Origin: Paraglomus occultum
Lineage: Eukaryota > Glomeromycota > Glomeromycetes > Paraglomerales > Paraglomeraceae
Assembly: GCA_910592205.1 (NCBI GenBank)
Contig: CAJVPJ010000819.1
Location: 1 to 16,145 of the forward strand
DNA: 16,145 nucleotides
Direction of reading: 5' to 3'
The notes under the pieces were generated by a model that saw only the letters and a program-made list of their open reading frames with translations, was not told the DNA's origin and ran no database searches. Position numbers and translations under genes: made by a program. This document shows positions 10,097 through 16,145 of this stretch, piece by piece; position 1 is the stretch's first letter, and every line of letters begins with the position of its first letter.

Positions 10097-11025
10097 ATAT
10101 TCGGGACTCAATCAAACGTGTTCAGTGACGTGTTTTGAAACTCCGATTTTAAATTTTGATCTACTTTACAGATATTAATATTGTTTAATGATATATAATG
10201 CAATTAATTGGACATTATAACTGTCGTTATGGTTTAGCATTCCGGCTTATTATTAGTAATTTAATGACAATTACATCTCTCTGTCAAATCTGAAATTCCC
10301 TTTTACGCAAGTTATTTACTGTTTTATAACTTGGCTAGTTTTTAACCAACCGTTTCATTCATTTATTTCATTTGTTTTTGCGGCACGTTACTAGTTACCA
10401 GAGAAATATTGCTAAAGAACGTAAACTTTGTATATTTTACTATAGGACCCTTAATTGCTAAAATAATAAACTGTTGTCGATCTTTTGCGTCGTGATCTTG
10501 ATTCATCGTCAGATTACACAGATAAAGTAAAGCTTGTACGCCTAGCTAACGTCAGTTTCTTTTCAAATACCCGTCTTCACGATCCACTGCGCTATACACC
10601 CTGTTGACCCACAGCCACTTATCTAATAACCCCCCAAAGAGTGTCCTGTTCCAAACAAGTCTGAGAATGGTGTTTATTCAGTATACCATGCATGTCCCAA
10701 GAACGAGCTAAACAACTTACAAACATATATATATAGACATATAGATATACAGCGAGACAACGCTCGCATTCACATACAACCCACCCACTAATCTTACACT
10801 CTCACATACACTTATAGTCTTATTGACTTCTTATATATGCCACACTTCCCTTTACCATTCCTTCAACCTATTATACAAACAAGTAATTCCTATTTCATAA
10901 ACAAGATACATATCGATATTAATAGGAACTCGGTAGTATACAAAAGGGGAGTGGTAAAATGAAATGTTGTAAGTGTCAGAATCGTTCATGGTTTAAATTC
11001 TAATGTTATTATGGTGTAATATTGT

Positions 11026-11063
11026 CCTTTTTTTTTTTCCTTTTTCCTTTTTTTTTCCTTTTC
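11026..11063. repeat. Polypyrimidine tract
   Basis: A 38-base run of only C and T on the + strand (T-runs punctuated by CC), about 250 bases beyond the stop codon of gene C. With the T13 run at 11245-11257 it makes the 3' flank of gene C unusually A/G-rich on that gene's own strand. Confidence 0.7.
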
Positions 11064-11244
11064 GCTATAATAACAATTCATATTCATATATGAGGAGTAA
11101 ATAAACGATACTATAGTTTCACGCCTACGCAAATGTCCACGAGAATGAGGTAACGAGACTGGAATAAGTTTTGGGCCTGCTAAGTCAAAGACGACAAGGA
11201 TAAATCCTAATTATCCCAGTTGGAAGGTTAACAAAATTATTTAC

Positions 11245-11257
11245 TTTTTTTTTTTTT
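11245..11257 (-). repeat. A13 run downstream of HMG gene C
   Basis: Thirteen T on the + strand, thus thirteen A on the strand of gene C, starting 57 bases after its stop codon. It could be an ordinary homopolymer or an encoded poly(A) remnant of a retrocopied gene. No flanking target-site duplication was found by eye. Confidence 0.5.
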
Positions 11258-11313
11258 GCACGATATCATAGTCATTAGCAATCTCACCAGTTTTGCAGCC
11301 ATATTTCAGACTT

Positions 11314-12699
11314 TTAGCTTGACAGAGATTGACTTTGGAGACACTGTTGATGATAGTCCAGTTGAGAATCCAGTTGCTTTTCCAGCTGCTGCTGTTGCAA
11401 TTGGTATTGATCCAACTGAGACTGCAATTGTTGTGTTTCTGCTATTTCACTCGCGTGAAATTCGCTGCAAAACCTGGTTCCACAGTACGCAGAACCCACA
11501 CCAGGCGGCGGAGCAGACAATTGAGCAAGCGAACACGAAAGTGGTGAATCAATTGCAGATGTCTCTTGTTGATAAAGTTCAAAGTCAAAGTACTCCATTT
11601 CAATCTGTTCATATCGTAACAGTTCGGTCGCAGATATGTTTGGCAAACCGTACTGCGCAAACTCATTGGTAAAATCATATGCATTCACGCCACTATCAAC
11701 TGCATCACTACCCACACCATCCCCCAACCCACCAACGCCATTGTCAATCATATCATTGCTTACACAACTTCCATGATGATTAAAGGGAAAACCAAACTTA
11801 TCGATATTCATTAGATCACTGTTACATATTTCACTGACATCTTGATTGAGGAAGACCTCACAAATATCATTGTTGGACGAGAGCCGAGGGTATGCGGTCG
11901 TGTCAAACGTCGCGTCAGGAGAGCCAACCGAGTCGAGTTGATGGAATAGATCAGGAGATATGATCGTCACATCTGAGACTGGCGCAGAAAGCAAACCCGA
12001 CTGCGGTGTTGGAAGAGACGCCGCAGCAAAGTCAGTGGAAGATGTCGTTTCCACCTTGCATTCTTCCATTTCTGGACTCGTTTCGCTCTCTTGGTGTAAG
12101 TATTCTACTCTTAATTCGTCTACTTTTTCTAATTCTATTCTTATTCTCTCTTCCGCGTCTATTCTCTCCTCAAAACCGACTCCTTTTTCCGCAAGTCTCA
12201 AGCAATCACTCACTCCACCCACCTCTCTGTCCTTGTCTTCATTCATTACCTCACACTGAGCACTTCTTGGGTCTGGTTTGAACACCCATTCTCTTTCCTT
12301 TGGCGAAGTCTTCTTTGGCGAGAACTTGTAAGTTGGGTATATCATTTGATGTCTAATCGCTGCCACTTTCGCCAATACTTCAAAGAATTTTGCAACGTCT
12401 CTCCCGCCCGTTTTCCATGCTTCACTTGCGAATGATGAGATTTTCCTCGCAGGAGTTGTTGGAGAATGCTTCCTGTACCTGGCCTCGAAGTCTTTTCGGA
12501 AGAGTATCCATGGGTTCTGAGGACGAGGCGGAGAGCGAACTGCTCGGCAGTTACTATTCGGGAGAAGCATGTCGAGGGAGATCGTCAGCTTGTATGGAGG
12601 ATCGTTGAGAATGCATATGTCAGAGGTGGTCAAGTGGGTCGAGTGGAGTGATATCAAGTCCTTTAGGGACGATGGAGAAGTGGGCGAGTAGGGAGGCAT
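11314..12699 (-). CDS. MATA-HMG-type HMG-box protein C with Gln-rich coiled-coil tail
   Basis: A 461-residue predicted nuclear DNA-binding protein, the longest of the four. The box spans about residues 55-128: SPPRPQNPWILF (N62, W64, wedge-position I65; P63 replaces the S/A of the paralogues), ARKISSFASEAW, F105/F106, and IYPTYKFSPKK. The box is two residues shorter than in gene A in the loop after helix 1. The pre-box motif is at 33-44 (DPPYKLTISLDM). EWVFKP at 137-142 resembles TWLFRE at a similar place in protein D. Residues 174-205 are charged and helix-prone (FEERIDAEERIRIELEKVDEL). The middle is acidic, Ser/Gly/Asn-rich and lacks domains. Residues 418-457 are Gln-rich with leucines at heptad-like spacing, a probable coiled coil for self-association or partner binding. 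The start has a purine at -3. The gene is intronless and divergent from gene D. Family certain; function inferred. Confidence 0.92.
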   Translation of the reverse strand: MPPYSPTSPSSLKDLISLHSTHLTTSDICILNDPPYKLTISLDMLLPNSNCRAVRSPPRPQNPWILFRKDFEARYRKHSPTTPARKISSFASEAWKTGGRDVAKFFEVLAKVAAIRHQMIYPTYKFSPKKTSPKEREWVFKPDPRSAQCEVMNEDKDREVGGVSDCLRLAEKGVGFEERIDAEERIRIELEKVDELRVEYLHQESETSPEMEECKVETTSSTDFAAASLPTPQSGLLSAPVSDVTIISPDLFHQLDSVGSPDATFDTTAYPRLSSNNDICEVFLNQDVSEICNSDLMNIDKFGFPFNHHGSCVSNDMIDNGVGGLGDGVGSDAVDSGVNAYDFTNEFAQYGLPNISATELLRYEQIEMEYFDFELYQQETSAIDSPLSCSLAQLSAPPPGVGSAYCGTRFCSEFHASEIAETQQLQSQLDQYQLQQQQLEKQLDSQLDYHQQCLQSQSLSS

Positions 12700-12741
12700 T
12701 CCGATACGAATATATAGTGTGAAGTGTAGGTGTGTACGTAG

Positions 12742-12821
12742 GAATGGGTGTATGTACGAATGGGTGTATGTACGAATGGGTGTATGTATGAATGGGTGTA
12801 TGTATGAATGGGTGTATGAAC
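12742..12821. repeat. 16-bp minisatellite, five copies
   Basis: Five tandem copies of GAATGGGTGTATGTAC with only the last bases varying (TAC, TAC, TAT, TAT, AAC), and a more degenerate related stretch just to the left (12721-12741). The array ends 43 bases upstream of the ATG of gene C, so it lies in that gene's leader or core promoter. The minus strand carries ACACCCAT in every unit. The 99-codon minus-strand frame across it is a repeat artefact. Confidence 0.95.
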
Positions 12822-12827
12822 GTGTGG

Positions 12828-12833
12828 TATATA
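12828..12833 (-). promoter_or_regulatory. Possible TATA element of HMG gene C
   Basis: TATATA about 130 bases before the ATG of gene C, immediately outside the 16-bp array. If used, the whole array would be transcribed as 5' UTR. A second TATATA at 12711-12716 is only about 12 bases from the ATG, which is too close for a TATA box unless an ATG further inside the ORF is used. Confidence 0.25.
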
Positions 12834-13882
12834 ATCATAAAAAATTTGGTTGGTTGGTTTTTTTCAAGTTGTTTCAGTTGAATCGTTTGGATCGGTTGAA
12901 TCGAAAGAAAAGATGTCAAAGGTGAAATTCAAGTCAAAATTTTCGAATTCGAGTTTATGTATGCTGGTGAGGTTACACTGTACATATTAAATGCGCAGCG
13001 TCTATATTTATCATTTGAAAACAAATTACGTAGGTAGAAGCGAAAGTTTTGGGGCTCGCTTTCGTTGAGAATTTTGTTGGGGATAAAACGGAGGGCATAA
13101 ATAGTTGAATTCTACGGCTCACGTACTATTGGGTATAAGTAAAACACGCTCCTGTGCGTTATTATGTGAAGCAACGTACCCATCTTAGAAAGGCTCAATT
13201 CGAGTCACATGATGAACGTAACCATTCACCCATTGGCGCAAATTTCATTGTAGTCATATACAAATTTGGGACAACTCCAAATAAGAACAATCAGCAACGA
13301 GACTTTTATGGCATTGTTCGACAACAGTGACACAACTCCCCACGTTATTAAAATAAAACCTCTCTCCCCACTACAGCAACTAAAATCAAGCATATTCGAT
13401 TTCTCTTTAATAACTAAGTTTATTATTACAAAAATGAAAGCGGAGTTCTGTATTTCTATCCATAGCACTAGTATGCGCACTCGACCCTTTTTGAGAGACC
13501 AAAGTGGCATTACATACGTTGAAAACGAACAGAACCTATGTATTCTTTATAGCTCAACGTAGAAGACAAGAGTATATATAAATTTACTTTAATTAAATCC
13601 GCGTTCCGAGTATATGTCAAACAATAATTCAGACCCAAAAGTTTACTCGCCATAGAAACCGGTTAAAAGTTGAAGCTATTTTAAAAGCTTTCTTTTCTGT
13701 ATCTGTCAATAGGCTTATAATAATACCGATATTTTTGCAGGAACCTTTTTTTTAGGGTCTCGGATTTTGCTTCGGATGATCCTAACCAATTTTATTAAGT
13801 GACTGTTTGTCGAAGAAGAAAATTTCCTTAATCAGGCTAGCATGCTTTTTGGTTTGCAAACAGGTTATACATTAACTGTTGT
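12834..13882. other. Divergent intergenic region between HMG genes C and D
   Basis: The 1.2-kb region between the starts of genes C and D should contain both promoters. Apart from the TATA elements and the 16-bp array I see no strong motif. Overlapping open frames occur at 13226-13510 (-) and, from its first ATG, 13308-13562 (+, 84 residues); neither peptide has a recognisable domain, and two overlapping frames of similar length on opposite strands suggest chance. Confidence 0.55.
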
Positions 13883-13890
13883 TATATAAA
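13883..13890 (+). promoter_or_regulatory. TATA box of HMG gene D
   Basis: TATATAAA lies 52 bases before the ATG of gene D, a spacing close to that of gene A. It implies a short leader and supports the chosen start. Confidence 0.55.
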
Positions 13891-13934
13891 CCCGCTACTA
13901 CTACGTTTCCTCATTACTGGCAAATCAATAAACC

Positions 13935-14603
13935 ATGTCTATTTTCCGTTCAATCAAGCCAGACCAAAATCACTTTCCTTCCCCAATAATTCCTCCAACA
14001 CTTTCCATCTCTGATTTTATCGATACACTTACCCCACGCGAAAACAATCTCATATTCAACCCACCATACGACCTTCAAACTTCTCTCGAAGATCTTCTTT
14101 GTTCCACGCGGTATCAACAATTAATTCGAACCAAAAGAAAGCCACCTCGTCCAGCTAACGCATGGATTTTATTTCGTAAAAATTTCGCAAACGAATATCG
14201 TATACAAAATCTCGGCAAGTGCACAATGCAGAAAATTTCCAAGCTCGCCAAAGATAAATGGGATATTCAATCAGATGCTGTCAAAGACTATTTCGCCACG
14301 CTTGCTAAATTGGCTCTACTACAACACAAAGCTACGTATCCCGAGTACGTGTATAAACCGAAAAAAACCAAACGGAATAAAAGAAATCAAACTTGGTTGT
14401 TTAGAGAAGTGAATAAAGACGCATTCGTAAAGAATAAAAATGACAAGGCAAAAACTGACAGTAAAAATGGAGAGACTGTAGATGAAAGTTGCAATTATGA
14501 TAATAATGATAATAACAATAATAAGAACAGCAATGACAATAAAAATAACTATAATTATAACTATGACTATGACTATGACAATAACAACAGCAACAACAAG
14601 AGC

Positions 14604-14637
<34 letters not shown>

Positions 14638-15143
14638 GCAGCAGCAGCAGCAGTAATATCGATAACAATGACAATGACAATGACGACGACGATAGCAACA
14701 ACAACAATAACAACAACGGCAGCAACAACAATGATAATGTTGTTGAGCAAAACTCGCAACATGGAACCATGACCGTCCTCCAGAATCATATCCTCGGCAG
14801 TCAAAGTTTGAATAATAATGTTATTAATCACCCATACGCTGATTTTTATTATAATAATATACCGATCAACGGTCATACCGTCATTCACGACCTTCCGGTG
14901 TATACGCATCAAAGTACGGACGACAACCAAAACTTGAATAATAATAACATTAATTATCCATACGTTAGTTTTCCTTGTAATAATATACCGATCAACGGTT
15001 ATATCGTTCCGTATACGCATCAAATTACGGACGCCAACTTGTATAATAATTACGTTTGGATCGAGTTTTACAGTATTGACAATAACTTGTCTGCACATAG
15101 TTCAGATGGTATCAACCAAATAATTTGGTCTTTACATTCATAG
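13935..15143 (+). CDS. MATA-HMG-type HMG-box protein D with Asn-rich tract
   Basis: A 402-residue predicted nuclear DNA-binding protein. The box spans about residues 69-142: KPPRPANAWILF (N75, W77, wedge-position I78), MQKISKLAKDKWD, Y119/F120 and TYPEYVYKPKK, followed by the basic run TKRNKRN. The pre-box motif is at 42-53 (NPPYDLQTSLED). TWLFRE (153-158) parallels EWVFKP of protein C. Residues 187-268 are almost pure Asn, Asp, Ser and Tyr, with 11 consecutive Asn then 6 Ser (224-240), encoded by nearly uniform AAC and AGC codons and so prone to length change. Such tracts are typical of prion-like disordered regions. Residues 292-331 and 334-368 are an internal duplication sharing NNIPING and YTHQ-TD. 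The start has A at -3 and a TATA box 52 bases upstream. The gene is intronless. DNA binding is well supported; any phase-separation or mating role is inference. Confidence 0.93.
14604..14654 (+). repeat. (AAC)11(AGC)5 coding microsatellite
   Basis: Eleven AAC codons followed by five AGC and one AGT, inside gene D. They encode the Asn11-Ser6 run. The single-codon purity points to recent slippage expansion, and length differences between isolates would stay in frame. Confidence 0.95.
14808..15038 (+). repeat. Imperfect coding tandem duplication in gene D
   Basis: Copy 1 (14808-14927) and copy 2 (14934-15038) align along their length. Both begin TTGAATAATAAT, share AATATACCGATCAACGGT in the middle and end in TATACGCATCAAA-TACGGACG. 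Copy 1 has 15 extra bases (five residues, around HDLP). A shorter third unit starting at LYNNYV may follow. All copies stay in frame. Confidence 0.85.
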
Positions 15144-15178
15144 CTTACAATATATCGCATCGTAGTACTTATTATTCA

Positions 15179-15248
15179 TGTAAATTTTCGTCAACGCTTG
15201 TTATTTTTTTCGTATCATTGTGTAAATGTTCTTCGACACTTGTTATTT
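15179..15248 (+). repeat. Imperfect direct repeat in 3' flank of gene D
   Basis: Two 28-base copies (15179-15206 and 15221-15248), identical at 24 positions, both starting TGTAAAT and ending CTTGTTATTT, with a 42-base period. They lie 35-105 bases past the stop codon, so probably in the 3' UTR. A clear AATAAA is not seen downstream of gene D. Confidence 0.6.
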
Positions 15249-16018
15249 CAATCTCTTTCTCTTTTTCCCATATTTGACAACTGAGCTATCAATATGCTAA
15301 ATAATAATGCGAGATATGTGTTACTTTCCTTTCACGTGCATAGAATTAATAATGTTTCTATATAAATATATCACAAAGATAAGCGTATGTCCAAAGTCGT
15401 TTCTAGAACACATTAAATATATTAATAATTTGCTATTTTAATTAACGCATTGGTGATTATTTATACTTGCTCTATTGATTGATCAGTTGATTATTCTGCA
15501 TGCATTGTCATATGCGCCATATGGGCCACGTTTAAATCGATCGATACAGGAGGTACAATGGATACAATTGACGTAGTACAATTATTACGAAAGTCGATAA
15601 CAAAACTGCGCGACGAAACAAGTAGCGATATTGGAAAGGATGAACGAGTGGCTGGCCCTAACGACCCTGTCTAGAAAATTGCATAGGTACAAAATACGCC
15701 AAAAGAGTCAAAAACGCTAACAAAAAATGTAACAGTATCAAACACGCAGCTTTGACGTAACCAATAGCTCCAACGAGAGTAATAGAGTCAAAAAGTACTC
15801 AATGCAACCCGGGACCATGCTTACTTAGTACTGTCCGTTCCCAAGTTATAACGGAAATTTATCTTTCGCTGCAAATGTCATTGCCATTTACTATCCCGAA
15901 TACTATTATTGGATTATCGGTTATTACGTAACGTTGACAGTTTTCATCAATTTGTCACATGATTACATTACATAATTGAAACGTTTCTAAAGGAAAGAAA
16001 TCGACACGTTCAGACATT
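15249..16018. other. Right-flank intergenic region
   Basis: AT-rich sequence after gene D with no recognised domain. It holds the short ORF at 15558-15674 (listed separately) and several small palindromes near 15510-15545 (GCATGC, CATATG, ATCGAT). Nothing else could be assigned. Confidence 0.5.
15558..15674 (+). CDS. Short 38-residue ORF, unknown
   Basis: It opens with ATG followed by G at +4. The peptide looks protein-like: MDTIDVVQLLRKSITKL resembles an amphipathic helix, followed by a charged, Gly/Pro-containing end. It could be a small protein or the first exon of a gene whose later exons lie to the right. CTAAC at 15658-15662 precedes CTGTCTAG by a few bases, which also resembles a branch-point and acceptor, so the stop codon might instead be an intron end. 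No TATA box or known domain was found. Confidence 0.18.
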   Translation: MDTIDVVQLLRKSITKLRDETSSDIGKDERVAGPNDPV

Positions 16019-16020
16019 TA

Positions 16021-16145
16021 CAGTTGACGCTGCCTATACCGAACTGACCGGCTGGAGAATTTTAGTTTGTTATAACCAGAGTTCGTTATAACCAGAGCTT
16101 GCGTTATAATCGGATTTATTGATTAGGAAAAATCGGGTCTGGTGA
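16021..16145. mobile_element. Possible terminus of a pogo/Tigger-like DNA transposon (partial)
   Basis: A TA dinucleotide (16019-16020) is followed by CAGTTGACGCTGCC. About 50 bases further in are two adjacent 16-bp copies of GTTATAACCAGAG plus three bases (16069-16100) and a third variant, GTTATAATCGGA, at 16103. TA target sites, ends starting CAG and internal GTTATAAC sub-repeats are features of pogo-type Tc1/mariner elements. The window ends before any transposase or opposite terminus, so this is a pattern call only. Confidence 0.35.

Larger units (their letters stand above)
9084..11244. other. Intergenic between HMG genes B and C, no confident gene
   Basis: About 2.2 kb of AT-rich sequence without a convincing ORF; the 63-codon frame near 9292-9483 lacks an ATG at its start and has no recognised motif. 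It holds the palindrome CCGCAGTCTGCGG (9550-9562) with another CTGCGG about 45 bases on, a 9-bp hairpin at 10070-10096, an AT-dinucleotide stretch near 10724-10750 and a C/T tract at 11026-11063. No RNA gene was seen. Confidence 0.6.

Noticed and set aside
11256-11672. 138-codon plus-strand frame opposite gene C
   Set aside because: It is antisense to the tail of gene C, whose frame is much longer and carries a real domain; the upstream ATG context is missing.
12620-12919. 99-codon minus-strand frame rich in His, Thr and Tyr
   Set aside because: It is a read-through of the 16-bp minisatellite and overlaps the start of gene C in another frame.
14319-15098. 259-codon minus-strand frame opposite gene D, very Val/Ile-rich
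   Set aside because: It is the antisense of the AAC/AAT-rich codons of gene D; the hydrophobic composition is a by-product and not a membrane protein.
2890-15143. Mucoromycotina-type sex locus (sexM/sexP with triose-phosphate transporter and RNA helicase neighbours)
   Set aside because: No transporter or helicase motif is present on either side, and there are four HMG genes instead of one.

Overview
This looks like a gene-poor, AT-rich stretch of an early-diverging fungal nuclear genome. The only confidently recognisable genes are four intronless ORFs, each encoding one HMG-box of the MATA-HMG type (fungal mating-type/Ste11-like). Many single-exon, strongly diverged MATA-HMG paralogues are characteristic of arbuscular mycorrhizal fungi (Glomeromycotina). 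A Glomeromycotina origin is therefore the best guess, but it is inferred from the family and gene architecture alone; no rRNA or other taxonomic marker is present.

Layout: 1-2846 is non-genic. It carries a degenerating ~53-bp minisatellite (about 74-600) and a GAA/AAT microsatellite (1122-1174). HMG gene A (+, 2890-3966) has a TATA box and a polyadenylation signal. From 4113 to 8015 there is about 3.9 kb without a confident gene; its best candidate is a tiny two-exon ORF at 4568-4799. HMG gene B (-, 8016-8927) converges on gene A. A further 2.4 kb without a gene (8928-11313) is followed by HMG gene C (-, 11314-12699), with a 16-bp minisatellite just upstream of its start. HMG gene D (+, 13935-15143) is divergent from C and has a TATA box. 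The right flank has a 38-codon ORF and, at the very edge, what may be the terminus of a pogo/Tigger-like DNA transposon.

The four proteins share a short motif before the box (PY-x-L-x-x-S-x-[ED]-x-L-[LF]) and the HMG-box itself, including the minor-groove N and I positions, the aromatic core and a YPxY end. Outside these they are almost unalignable. Gene A has a Gln/Thr-rich N-terminal extension, gene B a basic then acidic tail, gene C an acidic tail ending in a Gln-rich coiled coil, and gene D an Asn/Asp/Ser tract plus an internal duplication. This suggests a local cluster of DNA-binding paralogues with a conserved DNA reader and freely evolving effector tails. Whether they act in mating or compatibility, or in other regulation, cannot be told from sequence. 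No pheromone, receptor, homeodomain or sexM/sexP-type flanking gene is visible.
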